A stretch of 64,000 nt of DNA from Sorex araneus (GCF_027595985.1 NC_073302.1:407566503-407630502); one strand, 5' to 3'. Shown: positions 1 through 11,203, numbered from the stretch's first letter. Notes: generated from the letters alone by a model not told the origin. Translations and numbers: made by a program.

Positions 1-408
1 CTAACACGGCTCCGGGTTGCGGGACTGGAACACATCCGAGCCGCGCGCCGCTGACGCAGCCGCGCGACCTTTTCTAAAAACTGAAAACATACAATCTTTT
101 AATGACAAACCAATTATCAAATGCTTCCTTAGTAGGGCTGTCTTCATTGGGGGGAAACTCCAACAACAATAGTGAGTTTTGTTTTGCAATATGGAATGTA
201 AGAAAGGTAGAGAGAAAATGAAGTGAAATTCATCAGTTATACAGTTGGGGGGTGCTGTGGCGGGGGGTATATTGGGGATTTTGGTGGTGGAATATGGGCA
301 CTGGTGAAGGGATGGTGTTTGAATATTGTATAACTGAGACATAAACCTGAAAACTTTGTAATTTTCCACATGGTGATATAATAAAAATTATTAAAAAAAA
401 AAAAAAAA
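1..408 (+). mobile_element. L1 3' UTR and poly(A), 5'-truncated or rearranged
   Basis: Roughly 240-395 matches the G-rich 3' UTR and terminal block of the full-length L1 at 4,718-10,960 (shared 'gggcactggtgaaggga', followed by the end block and an A-run at 393-408). The first ~75 bases are CpG-rich and do not match that L1, so they may belong to another L1 subfamily or to a rearranged 5' end. The element starts before the window. Confidence 0.7.
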
Positions 409-652
409 GCTGACTTCTCCACTCTGGAAAGATCCATGTTCTCTACTGAACATCTATTTCTATTCCTCTTCCTTCATATCTCTCTAAATTTCTTACAATA
501 AAAATTACTTTGCTTCATTTATAAAAAAGAAAATTGTACTGCATAACTAAAATACAACGGTACCTCATAGTGAAATACTAATTAAACCTCATAGTCAAGG
601 ATTTAATAAAATCATATATACAAGGCAAAATATCATCACTGCAATTAAGTAG

Positions 653-901
653 TAGCACTGCACTGTAGCATTGTCGTCCCATTGTTCACCAATTTGCTCG
701 AGCTGGCACCAGTAACGTCTCCATTGTGAGAACGTTGTTACTGTTTTTAGCATATCGAATACACCACACGTAGCTTGCCAGACTCTGCCATGCGGGGGAA
801 ATACTCTCGGTAGCTTGCCGGGCTCTCCGAGAGGGACAGAAGAATGAACCCAGGTCAGCTGCCTGCAAGGCAAACGCCCTACCACTGTGCTATCGTTCCA
901 G
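653..901 (-). mobile_element. composite SINE: tRNA-type head plus RTE-like tail
   Basis: Reading on the minus strand, a tRNA-derived head is followed by a body with 'ggcaagctacc' and a tail containing the RTE-like sequence ending in TAGCACTG-type short repeats (653-675). It is flanked by an 11-bp duplication, caattaagtag, at 642-652 and 903-913, so the whole composite inserted as one unit. Confidence 0.8.
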
Positions 902-931
902 TCAATTAAGTAGCAATTAAAAAAATTTTTT

Positions 932-1076
932 TGATCTTTTTTGGGTCACACCCAGTGATGCTCAGGGGTTACTCCTGGCGGTGCTCAGTGTACTGTAACA
1001 GGATGCCGGGGATCGAACCCGGGTTGGCCATGTGCAAGGCAAATGCCTTACCCACTGTAGTATCACTCTAGCTCCA
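932..1076 (-). mobile_element. SOR-type SINE, A-tail class
   Basis: Antisense copy containing 'gggtcacaccc', 'ctcaggggttactcctgg' and the B-box-like 'gggatcgaacccgggtt'. It lies only 30 bp from the composite SINE. Confidence 0.85.
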
Positions 1077-1079
1077 GCA

Positions 1080-2008
1080 ATTAAAAATATTAACAATTTA
1101 GATTCAAGATTCTAAGTGTTTATACCAATGAGAGACAAGAATTTAGTTCTGAAGGTTCTACATTGAATTTGTCATATTATCAAAGATTATCTTCTATATA
1201 CAAAAGCATCTGATCTGAACACATTTCAAGAGTTGCCTAGCAGTTATCTTTGTGCTGCTTAACCTTTACTAAATCAAATAATTTTCCGAAGTAACACTCT
1301 CTTTCTTCCCAGGAATCAAATCTGTAAGCACAGAGCTTCCAGGCACCAGTATGTGGTGGCCCAAGAATTCACAATTTTCTTTTTGAAAAATAAGCTGATT
1401 CTAATTTTTTTCAATAAATACACATTACCTATGTAACGTAAGAAAAACATGAGCACTTAATTTCTGAAAAACTATGAGTTGATAAGCTAGCTAGTAAGTG
1501 CCAAGAATAATTCATGCCACCATTTTAGGCAGATTTGGGGGGGGGGGGAAGCCAACTATTTTAAATATTAATGCTTCAGTACAAAGAAATGAATCCCTTC
1601 TCTTGCTTTTCTCATACACTGGCCTTTGAGACTAAGACTGTTAAGCTTCAGTTGGTGAAGGAGAGATCTATTTTAACAGAAGAAGGTCAATTAAAATGCA
1701 AGAGGAACACTATAATTAGTAGTTCTAGTTCCACGAGTTCTACAAACAAGTTAATGATTGAATGATGAATGGCTCTAGGTTAACTGTCCAATAAAAAGAT
1801 GGGATTGTCATCTCCCTAATACAGCAAGTCATCCCTAGAATTACCAATGGCTGGCCAGCCAATTTTCTGTTCTGATAGGATGCAAATAAAGCACATGACA
1901 TCATCTCCACTCTATGTGCTCTAAGAGAAAGAGCTTAAGTCAATCAAGCTCCTATATTTAAATTCCAGGAAATGAAAAGGAAAAGAGAAATACATTAAAA
2001 GTAACACC
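1080..2008. other. unassigned intronic/downstream sequence
   Basis: AT-rich unique-looking DNA with no credible exon on either strand. It includes a G-run near 1,538-1,548 and a short open frame at 1,571-1,765 with no recognisable protein. Confidence 0.5.
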
Positions 2009-2173
2009 AGGGTCTGGAGAGATAGTACAGCGGGTAGAGTGTATGCCTTGCACGTGGCCGGCCTGGGTTCGAGTCCCAGCATCCCATATGGTCCCCTGAG
2101 CACCACCAGGAGTGATTCCTGCGTGCAGAGCCAGGAGTAACCCCTGAGCACTGTTGGGTGTGATCCAAAAAAA
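2009..2173 (+). mobile_element. SOR-type SINE
   Basis: Sense copy from 'ggtctggagagatagtacagc' through 'gggttcgagtcccagc' to 'gggtgtgatcc' and a short A-run. Confidence 0.85.
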
Positions 2174-3010
2174 GTAACACCAATGAGGAATGATCCAACT
2201 AAATCCAGAAAATGAGTGATTATGCAACCCAGTCTCTTAAATGGTCAGTCTGAAGATTGGGGTAAAGAAGTACTGTGCTGTATTATTAATGGCATGGTGA
2301 GGAAACCAAACAATCTGGAGTTAACCCTCACCTGAACTGGACCAGTTATGTTAAAAAAAAAAAAAAACATGCTTGAGCTAAGTTAAGGAAGAGATGAAAC
2401 TATACTGACTTAGAAAGGTGCACAATGGTAAGTGATAAAGTAAAACAGCGGGTTACAAAATATTACATATAAAGTGACTTTGTTTGGGCACGTACAGACA
2501 CATATAGAACAACTTCTGGAAGAATACTCGAGGTGTTCACAAATATCCTCATTCCTTTCCCACCAGGCACACAGAGGCAGCACCTCTCCGGCCAATGAAA
2601 CAGGGCAGGAAAAAGGCAGCTGGGCTGTGAGAAGACACCCATGACACTTCCTGCTGCTACCCTCTGACCTGCTACTGCAGTGATGAAAGGGGGCCTGGAC
2701 TGAGACACAGGGAAAAGATCCAAGGAGGCATCAGAGCCAGCTTCAATGTTCCAAAGTCGCCCAAACCCACGACTAACTTCTGTGAGTGACAAACTGTAAT
2801 TATGTAAACCACTGTTATTTTGATAGTGTGTTATTACTGCTTAGCTCAACTTACTCTTAATACAGACAGAAGTTAATCTAATTCTGTAGTAATCATAGGG
2901 TAGTTGAAACATTTTTCATGTTCTTATTTTTCCTAATTTTTCTAAATAACCCATGTGCTTGCTGCTTTTAGAAAAACAAGAGCTTTTTAATACGTTGAAT
3001 AGCTTGAATA
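2174..3010. other. unassigned sequence
   Basis: No recognisable gene. The 109-codon open frame on the minus strand at 2,463-2,792 has no family signature, splice context or codon bias that I can defend. Confidence 0.45.
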
Positions 3011-3012
3011 AC

Positions 3013-3140
3013 CTCCCGGCTCTGTGCTCAGGGATCACTCTTGGCAGGGCTCAGGAGACCATAAGGAGTGCTGGGGATTAAACCTGGTCAACCACATGCA
3101 AGGCAAATGCCCAACCTCCTGTGCTATTGCTCCGATACCC
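3013..3140 (-). mobile_element. diverged SOR-type SINE fragment
   Basis: Antisense: 'ggctctgtgctcagggatcac', then 'ggggattaaacctggt' and 'ggcaaatgcccaacc'. Many substitutions and no A-tail suggest an old copy. Confidence 0.7.
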
Positions 3141-3800
3141 AAAAGCTCAATTCTCAATGATAAAAATTCTATTTGGTAAAGTTCACATAAATGTATGAAA
3201 ACTAGCTTGTTTGGGGGTAACGTGTAAAGTATACTGTTTTTGAGAGATTATTTAGAAGGGTTAAAACTTTCTCCATATTATCTTCTTGGCCAGTTTCTTC
3301 ACATTATTCTAGATTTTCTTAACAACTGATCTGAAAATATACTCATAATATTGGAGGGTCTTTAGATCTAGTATCAGTTATGCAAAATGAAATTTCAAAG
3401 TTTCTACTAGCAAGGCTATTCTTAAAATACTCAAAGGGAAAACTACCCAGAAATTCCTCAATAGTTTAATAAATAATAATTCAGTGAATGAGGCCTATCA
3501 TCTCCCCAAACCCACAGCACTACTGGTGCAATCCCTGTGAATTAAAAATACACGTCTTATTATAAATAAAATATACCTACATTTTCAGCATAAAGTTCAA
3601 CAAAATCTCACAAACTGTACACATCGATGTAGTTTATGAACTATAAAAGCAGTTAAGAATGAATAATATATGCCCACCCACAACAAAGTGATTGGTTCCT
3701 ACCAAAAGTTAAGTGAAATAAGTCAGTCATAATTGTTCATATAATGACAAAAGCATAAACAAATCTGTGACTACTTTGTGTGGGGGATCCGTGGAGGGGA
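3141..3800. other. unassigned AT-rich sequence
   Basis: I see no exon, repeat family or strong motif here. Confidence 0.45.
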
Positions 3801-3807
3801 GGGAAGC

Positions 3808-3984
3808 CGGGTCATACTCAGCAATGCTTAGTGGTTGATTACTTTGGGCTCTGCACTCAGGAATTACTTCTGGTGGTGCTCAGGACACCATATGGGATGC
3901 CAGTGAGCAAACCCAGATTGGCCACATGCAAGGCAAATGCCCTAAGACTCTAACCCCCTAACAACTGTACTATCACTCCAGCCG
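3808..3984 (-). mobile_element. diverged SOR-type SINE
   Basis: Antisense copy with 'ggctctgcactcaggaatta' and 'gtactatcactccagcc' at its head end. A small insertion disrupts the promoter-like part. Confidence 0.75.
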
Positions 3985-4573
3985 CTCTGTGACTACTTTT
4001 TGAAAAAAGTAGATTGTAACTAAAGTGGGAACAAGGGAGGCTTCTCAAGGACACTGAAAGTTCTATTTATGCGGGTATCAGTACATAGATGTTCTCTGTG
4101 AGAATTCACTAATTTTATGCTGAAAACTATAGGTATGTTATATTCTGAATAAGATACGTAACTTTTACTCACAGGGAATGCACAGGTAGTGCTATGAGTG
4201 TGGGAAGATGAAGGGCCCACATTTAAGCTCAGTACCTTGCACATGATGCTCTACCAGCTTTTATTCTCGCTGACCACGAATAAGAATAAAATATTTTTTA
4301 AAGCCTGTGATTCTACTTTAAAGCTCTGACTTCAATATATCACTGAAACCTATAGTATACTTAAAAGTCTATGCGTAGGACAAAAAAAAAATTTTTTTTT
4401 AAGGACAGAACTTCAGTGTTCAAAGGACCCAGGCTGCTCCCATGATCCCCGGCTCAGTGCTGCCTCAGCAGTATCCTGGAGACCATGTGGCACTAGGAAT
4501 CCAGCCCTGAGTATCTGCATGCCGAGCCTGCACTCCAGCCTTAAAGCTACCTCCTAACCCCTGCGCTCACCTA

Positions 4574-4610
4574 AAAGATAACTTTTCTAAAAGATAGAAA
4601 AGTTATCTTT
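4574..4610. repeat. perfect 15-bp inverted repeat, 7-base loop
   Basis: Arms at 4,574-4,588 and 4,596-4,610 (aaagataacttttct and its complement). A third partial copy of the arm follows near 4,614-4,628. It is about 90 bp upstream of the L1 insertion site and is AT-rich and unstable-looking; no function is implied. Confidence 0.8.
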
Positions 4611-4702
4611 CTTTTAGAAAAGTTATTTTTTAGGTTAAAGTTATCACATATAAAAAAGAAATCCAAAATCTAATGATCACGGAATACTAAAGTTTAACTG
4701 TT

Positions 4703-4717
4703 AAAATGTGCCCATTA
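4703..4717 (+). repeat. L1 target-site duplication, left copy
   Basis: aaaatgtgcccatta, identical to 10,961-10,975. It defines the left edge of the L1 insertion. Confidence 0.95.
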
Positions 4718-4718
4718 G

Positions 4719-5069
4719 GAAGCTCCTGCCTGGCACCTTTCCGCCGCCGCCGTCGGATCCTGACCATTCTCCATCCTGCAGGTAAACAGGCAATCCTTTG
4801 GAGAGCCTGCCTCAGCGCGGAGAAGCCCCCCTCCCCACCCCCTGCCCGCCGCGGCTCGGGGCTTCTCCTGAAGCTCCTGCCTGGCACCTTTCCGCCGCCG
4901 CCGTCGGATCCTGACCATTCTCCATCCTGCAGGTAAACAGGCAATCCTTTGGAGAGCCTGCCTCAGCGCGGAGAAGCCCCCCTCCCCACCCCCTGCCCGC
5001 CGCGGCTCGGGGCTTCTCCTGAAGCTCCTGCCTGGCACCTTTCCGCCGCCGCCTTCGGATCCTGACCAA
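4719..5069 (+). repeat. tandem 151-bp monomers of the L1 promoter
   Basis: Two complete units at 4,719-4,869 and 4,870-5,020 look identical by eye. A partial third unit at 5,021-5,069 diverges from the motif after 'cggatcctgacca' and leads into unique 5' UTR. Each unit is GC-rich, with a CCGCCGCCG run and a ccgcggctcggggc block. In mouse and rat L1, tandem monomers act as the internal promoter; this role is inferred here. Confidence 0.93.
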
Positions 5070-5085
5070 TCCCCACTCTGCTGCT

Positions 5086-5435
5086 TAGGGGCGTGTCCTC
5101 ATCTCAGGGGGCGTGGCATAAAAAGTGGGCGTGGGTTCTTTCCAGAGCGGCGGCCGCTAACGCGGCCGCAGTTACTTTTTTTTTTTTAACATTCCATGCC
5201 TTCTCCTTTGGCCACAATTGATAGAATTCATTCCTTCAAAGAACTCCCTGAGGCCCTCCCTTTCTCCCACTTCCCGCTTCCGTCTGCGTCTCCCGAGTTT
5301 CTGAAGTCACTCCCTACTCGCCCGGCGCTCCCCGTCTCCCGAACTGGCTTGTAACTGCGCACGTCCCCCCCATCCACAGGAAGACACTGGGGGCGTGGCC
5401 TGTGTCTTAGTGGGCGTGGTCTAAAGTGGGCGTGG
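5086..5435 (+). promoter_or_regulatory. L1 5' UTR with repeated GGGCGTGG boxes
   Basis: Single-copy 5' UTR holding at least five GGGCGTGG elements (about 5,109, 5,126, 5,391, 5,412 and 5,428) plus a related GGGGCGTG at ~5,088. These resemble KLF/Sp CACCC-type boxes. A TATA-like cataaaa sits between the first two near 5,117. Binding is inferred from the motif only. Confidence 0.6.
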
Positions 5436-5657
5436 CCTCCTCTCTTTGCTACCTCAGCTCAATCCGTACTGTGTATTCCTTTGAAAACTCACTTTTGCGA
5501 TCTCAAACATTTACACAAACTAGCCATTAGCTTAGGCTGACAGTATAAAAGCTATCAGTGAATAAGGGAAGTTTAGCACAATCGGAGCCCCTTCTTCCCA
5601 CAAAAAGGAAGAGGAATAAATAACTACAAGGTTCCAACTCTGCACCTCCGTGACAAT

Positions 5658-6620
5658 ATGAAGAAACAGCGAAAATCCCCTCCACGAAGAGAGGGAGAAG
5701 AAAAGATACTAGAAACCTCAAAAGAGTCTCCCAACATCTACAACCTCTCAGATAAACAATTCAGAGAGGAAATATGGAGGAGAGTCGACCTACTCCAAGC
5801 AACTATGGAACAGACATCCAATAAATTAAGGGAGGAGATGAATCAAGCGCTGGAACGGTCTACCAAGAAAATACAGGAACAAATGAGAGCAGAAATGAGA
5901 GCAGAAATTTCAAACCTTCGAACCGAAGTCTCACAAATAAAGCAATCGGTAGATGAAATAAAAATATCACTAGATGCCCTCAACAGCAGAATGACTACAG
6001 CCGAAGACAGAATCAGCGAGCTTGAGGATGAGCTGCAGAAAGCTTACAGACAGCAACAAATAATGGCCAAAGACCTCAAAATGGCTATAGAGCGAATCAG
6101 AGCCCTGGGGGATGACTTCAAGAGGAACAACATAAGAATCATTGGAGTACCAGAACCACAGGGAAGTAACCCCAATGAAAAAAACATAGTCAAAGACATC
6201 ATCGCTAAGAAATTCCCAGAGCTGGACAAGGCAGGCGTCCAGATACAAGAAGTCCGAAGAGTGCCAGCAAAAAGAGACCCAAATAAAAAGACTCCAAGGC
6301 ATATCATAGTCAGAATGGCGGATGCTGTAGATAGAGACACAATTCTACAAGTAGCAAGATCAAAGAGGGAAATCACATACAAAGGAGCACCCCTCAGATT
6401 TACGGCCGATCTGTCAGAAGAAACCCTCCGAGCCCGAAGACAATGGTGGGACATAGTGAAAAAACTCAACGAAATGAATGCCTCACCAAGAATACTTTAT
6501 CCAGCTAAACTCTCACTCAAACTCGAAGGAACCATACACTATTTCTCGGATAAACAACAGCTCAGGAACTTCATAGACTCAAAACCAATCTTGAAAGAAG
6601 GTCTAAAGGGGCTACTGTAA
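5658..6620 (+). CDS. L1 ORF1 protein (RNA-binding chaperone)
   Basis: 320 codons, close to the usual mammalian ORF1p size (338 in human). The basic N-terminus is followed by a long heptad-rich coiled coil (about residues 30-150, with repeats such as EQMRAEMRAEISNL) that should trimerise. Next come the RRM-like domain, starting around RNNIRIIGVPE, and the C-terminal domain with the conserved LRFTADLS and YPAKLSL motifs. ORF1p coats L1 RNA and acts as a nucleic-acid chaperone in the cytoplasmic RNP. The frame is fully open, with ATG at 5,658 and stop TAA at 6,618. ORF2 follows after 42 bases, the usual bicistronic arrangement. Confidence 0.95.
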   Translation: MKKQRKSPPRREGEEKILETSKESPNIYNLSDKQFREEIWRRVDLLQATMEQTSNKLREEMNQALERSTKKIQEQMRAEMRAEISNLRTEVSQIKQSVDEIKISLDALNSRMTTAEDRISELEDELQKAYRQQQIMAKDLKMAIERIRALGDDFKRNNIRIIGVPEPQGSNPNEKNIVKDIIAKKFPELDKAGVQIQEVRRVPAKRDPNKKTPRHIIVRMADAVDRDTILQVARSKREITYKGAPLRFTADLSEETLRARRQWWDIVKKLNEMNASPRILYPAKLSLKLEGTIHYFSDKQQLRNFIDSKPILKEGLKGLL

Positions 6621-6662
6621 GACAAGGAGGAGCCCCATAAGAACAAGAAATCCCACAGAAAG

Positions 6663-9600
6663 ATGACACAAAACCCCATCACAATAATCTCTCTCAATGT
6701 CAATGGCCTAAATGCACCTATCAAGAGACACAGAGTGGCTAAATGGATCCGGAAATTAAACCCAACATTCTGTTGCCTGCAAGAAACACACCTGAACAAA
6801 CAGAGTAAGCATAGACTCAAAGTCAAAGGATGGAAAACAATCCTCCAAGCAAACAACCCCCTTAAAAAAGCTGGAGTGGCCATCCTGGTATCCGACAACA
6901 TAGATTTCAGGATGAAAAAGATCAAAAGGGACAGCGAAGGTCATTTTCTGTTTATCAAGGGATATGTACAACAGGAAGAAATCACACTCTTAAACGTATA
7001 TGCTCCTAACGAACGACCGGCTAAATATTTAAAACGACTCCTAACAGACTTCAAAGAGGACATCACTAACAGCACAATTGTAGTTGGAGACTTCAATACG
7101 GCCTTATCACCTCTAGATAGATCCACAAGAACAAAACTCAACAAGGAAACACTGACCCTGAATGAAGAAATTGAAGAGAGAGGCCTAATAGACCTATACA
7201 GGGCCTTACACCCCAAAAAGAAAGAATACACATTCTTTTCCAGTGCACATGGAACATTTTCAAAAATAGACCATGTACTGGGCCCCAGAACATACCTCAA
7301 TCGAATCGGAAAAATAGAAATTGTATCAACCATCTTTTCAGACCACGATGCGCTGAAGATAGAAGCTAACCACCCACAAATACGGAAAATCAAATCAAAC
7401 ACCTGGAAATTAAACAATTCCATGTTGAACAATGAGTGGGTCAAGAAGGAAATCAAGGAAGAAATCAAAAGATACTTAGAAACAAATGAGAATGAAGGCA
7501 CGAGCTACCAAAACCTATGGGACGCAGCTAAAGCCGTGTTAAGGGGAAAATTTATAGCTCTCCAAGCATTCCTCAGGAAGGAAGAAAGGACCCACATAGA
7601 TAGCTTGACTTCATGACTCAAGACCCTAGAAAAGGACCAGAAAAAGGACCCCAAACCAGACCGAAGGAAAGAAATAATAAAAATTAGAGCAGAAATTAAT
7701 GACATCGAAACCAAAAAAACAATCCGAAAGATCAATGAAACAAAGAGTTGGTTCTTTGAGAAAATAAATAAGATTGATAAACCGCTAGCAAGTCTCACAA
7801 AGAAAGAAAGAGAGAAAACTCTAATAAATCGAATCAGAAATGAAAAGGGGGACATCATAACAGAAACCAGTGAGATTCAAAAGATCATTAGAGACTACTT
7901 TGAAAGTCTTTACGCCACAAAAAAGGAGAACCTAAAAGAAATGGATGGATTCCTTGATTCCTACAATCTCCCAAGACTGAAGAAAGAAGACCTGGAATAC
8001 CTGAATAGACCCATCAATGTTAAGGAAATTGAAACGGTAATCAAAAACCTCCCCAAAAACAAAAGCCCAGGCCCAGATGGTTTCACTGGCGAATTCTTCC
8101 AAACATTTAAAGAAGACCTATTGCCTGTTTTCCTCAAACTTTTCCAGGAAATTGAAAAAACAGGAACTCTCCCAAACAGTTTCTATGAAGCACATATCTC
8201 CCTAATACCAAAAGCAAACAAAGACACCACTAAGAAAGAAAATTACAGACCAATTTCCCTGATGAACACCGATGCGAAGATCCTCAACAAAATACTAGCA
8301 AATAGGATCCAACAACTCATCAAAAAGATCATACATCACGACCAAGTGGGATTCATCCCAGGGATGCAAGGATGGTTTAACATTCGGAAATCAATCAACA
8401 TAATCCAGCATATCAACAAAAGTAAAGATAAAAACCATATGATCATATCAATAGATGCAGAGAAAGCATTTGACAAGATCCAACATCCTTTCATGATGAA
8501 AACCCTCGCCAAAATGGGGTTTGGAGGAACTTTCCTCAAGATAGTCGAAGCCATCTATCACAAGCCTACGGCAAGCATTATCCTCAACGGGGAAAAACTA
8601 AGGGCCTTTCCTCTGAGATCAGGCACAAGACAAGGATGCCCACTCTCACCACTCCTCTTCAATATAGTACTGGAAGTACTTGCGATAGCTATTAGACAAG
8701 AAAAAGAGATTAAGGGCATCCAGATAGGAAGGGAAGAAATCAAACTCTCACTATTTGCAGACGACATGATACTATATCTAGAGAAGCCTAAAACCTCTAC
8801 TAAGAAACTCTTAGAAACAATAGACTTATACAGTAAAGTTGCAGGCTACAAAATCAATACCCAAAAATCCATGGCCTTCATATATGCAAACAATGAGGCA
8901 GAGGAAAGGGACATGAAAAAAGCAATCCCATTCACAATCGTGCCCCAGAAAATCAGGTACCTCGGAATCAGCTTAACCAAGGAAGTAAAAGACCTTTACA
9001 AAGAAAACTACATAACGCTACTCCATGAAATCAAAGAGGACATGAGGAAATGGAAACATATACCCTGCTCGTGGATAGGGAGAATCAATGTTGTCAAAAT
9101 GGCAATACTCCCTAAAGCGTTATACAGATTCAATGCGATCCCTATAAATATACCCATGACATTCTTCAAAGAAATGGATCAAGCAATCCTAAAATTCATA
9201 TGGAATAACAAACGTCCAAGGATAGCTAAAACAATTCTTGGGAAAAAGATGATGGGAGGCATCACCATCCCCAACCTCAAACTTTACTACAAAGCAGTAA
9301 CAATTAAAACAGCATGGTACTGGAACAAAGGCAGAGCCGTAGACCAATGGAACAGGGTGGAATATCCCTACACACAACCCCAAATGTATGACCATCTAAT
9401 CTTTGATAAGGGAGCAAGAGATGTGAAGTGGAGCAAGGAAAGCCTCTTTAACAAATGGTGCTGGCACAACTGGACAACCACATGCAAAAAAATGGGTTTA
9501 GACCTTGACCTGACACCATGCACAAAAGTCAGATCAAAATGGATTAAAGACCTCAACATTAGATCACAAACCATAAGGTACATTGAAGACAAGGTCGGCG

Positions 9601-10481
9601 AAACCCTCCACGATATTGAAGATAAAGGTATCTTCAAAGGTGACACGGAACTAAGCAATCTAGTAAAAACAGAGATCAACAAATGGGACTACATTAAACT
9701 AAAAAGCTTCTGCACCGCAAGAGATACAGTGACCAGAATACAAAGACTATCCACAGAATGGGAAAGGATATTTACACAATACCCATCAGATAAGGGGTTG
9801 ATATCAATGGTATATAAAGCACTGGTTGAGCTCTACAAGAAGAAAATATCCAACCCCATCAAAAAATGGGGCAAAGAAATGAACAGAAACTTTACCAAGG
9901 AAGAAATACGAATGGCCAAAAGGCACATGAAAAAGTGCTCTACATCACTAATCATCAGAGAGATGCAGATAAAAACAACCATGAGATACCACCTCACACC
10001 ACAGAGACTAGCACACATCCAAAAGAACAAAAGCAACCGCTGTTGGAGAGGATGTGGGGAGAAAGGGACCCTTCTTCACTGCTGGTGGGAATGCCGACTG
10101 GTTCAGCCCTTCTGGAAAACAATTTGGACGACTCTCAAAAAATTAGATATTGAATTCCCATTTGACCCAGCAATACCACTGCTGGGAATATATCCCAGAG
10201 AGGCAAAAAAGTACAATCGAAACAACATCTGCACATGTATGTTCATCGCAGCACTGTTTACAATAGCCAGAATCTGGAAAAAACCCGAATGCCCCAGAAC
10301 GGATGACTGGTTGAGGAAACTTTGGTACATCTATACAATGGAATACTATGCAGCTGTTAGAAAAAAGGAGGTCAAGAATTTTGTAGTTAAGTGGATGGGC
10401 ATGAAAAGTTTCATGCTGAGTGAAATGAGTCAGAAAGAGAGAGACAGACATAGAAAGATTGCACTCATCTATGGTATATAG
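6663..10481 (+). pseudogene. L1 ORF2 (endonuclease/reverse transcriptase), one in-frame stop
   Basis: The frame spans 1,272 codons (human ORF2p 1,275) and is open except for TGA at 7,614-7,616 (codon 318), between the endonuclease and the Z/RT regions. The APE-like endonuclease keeps N12, E41, D143/N145 in GDFNT, and D227/H228 in SDH. The RT domain has [20 protein letters not shown] and the catalytic FADD with D700/D701. The C-terminal Cys/His motif (CWRGCGEKG...HCWWEC) is present. Translation would give a 317-residue endonuclease-only product; the remaining 846 codons after an internal Met at 7,941 are open. Whether the stop is genuine or an assembly or sequencing error cannot be told here. 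Confidence 0.95.
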
Positions 10482-10960
10482 AATAACAGAGTGGGAGACT
10501 AACACCCAAGAACTGTAGAAATAAGTACCAGGAGGTTGACTCCATGGCTTCGAGGCTGGCCTCACGTTCCGGGGAAAGGTCAACTCAGAGAAGCGATCAC
10601 CAACTTCATTGTAGTCGAAGGTCATGTGGGGGAAGAGAGTTGCGGGCTGAATGAGGGCTAGAGACTGAGCACAGCGGCCACTCAACACCTTTATTGCAAA
10701 CCACAACAGCTAATTAGAGAGAGAAAACAGAAGGGAATGCCTTGCCACAGTGGCAGGGTGGGGTGGGGGGGAGATGGGATTGGGGAGGGTGGGAGGGACA
10801 CTGGGTTTACGGGTGGTGGAGAATGGGCACTGGTGAAGGGATGGGTTCCCGAACTTTGTATGAGGGAAATATAAGCACAAAAGTGTATAAATCTGTAACT
10901 GTACCCTCACGGTGATTCTCTAATTAAAAATAAATAAATTTAAAAAATAAATAAATAAAT
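10482..10960 (+). other. L1 3' UTR, G-rich tract and A-rich tail
   Basis: The 3' UTR contains a polypurine G-tract at about 10,748-10,800 with many runs of three or more Gs (G-quadruplex potential), then the conserved 'gggcactggtgaagggatgg' block and the 'ctcacggtgattctctaatt' end. The tail from 10,922 is A-rich with several AATAAA hexamers. G-rich 3' UTRs are a general feature of mammalian L1. Confidence 0.85.
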
Positions 10961-10975
10961 AAAATGTGCCCATTA
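10961..10975 (+). repeat. L1 target-site duplication, right copy
   Basis: Exact copy of 4,703-4,717. Confidence 0.95.
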
Positions 10976-11203
10976 CATTTATAATTTATTATATTAGACA
11001 TTTATTATATTAGACAAATACTTGTTCAAAAATTGATTACAAGAAAGGCACACAAATGTGAATTAAGTTAAGCTGCAACTTTATGAATGGTAAAATGTAA
11101 GAGCTTCCATAGATTATTAGTAAAATATTAACATAATCTACTCATTTGATAACTTTAAACTCTTTATTACGAGGTATAGTGAAATCAAACCATGTTATTC
11201 ATA

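Larger units (their letters stand above)
4718..10960 (+). mobile_element. full-length L1 retrotransposon
   Basis: A ~6.24-kb LINE-1 in order: monomeric 5' promoter (4,719-5,069), single-copy 5' UTR, ORF1 (5,658-6,620), 42-base spacer, ORF2 (6,663-10,481), G-rich 3' UTR and A-rich tail. It is bounded by perfect 15-bp target-site duplications. Identical monomers, perfect duplications and nearly open ORFs indicate recent insertion. It lies antisense to PNPLA8, in its 3' half or a downstream intron. L1 mobilises itself by target-primed reverse transcription and can also mobilise A-tailed SINEs such as those nearby. One in-frame stop in ORF2 makes this copy unlikely to be autonomous. Confidence 0.97.

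Noticed and set aside
653-901. tRNA genes at the SINE heads
   Set aside because: Box-like sequences (ggttcgattcc) are present, but there is no cloverleaf with an anticodon stem. They are SINE promoters repeated dozens of times.
2463-2792. 109-codon minus-strand frame considered as a PNPLA8 exon
   Set aside because: It does not match any part of PNPLA8, including the patatin domain, and has no splice-site support.
4687-5069. Repetitive Arg/Gly/Pro frames over the L1 monomers
   Set aside because: They are by-products of the 151-bp tandem repeats in promoter DNA.
8336-9682. Minus-strand open frames inside L1 ORF2
   Set aside because: They are shadows of the ORF2 coding strand.
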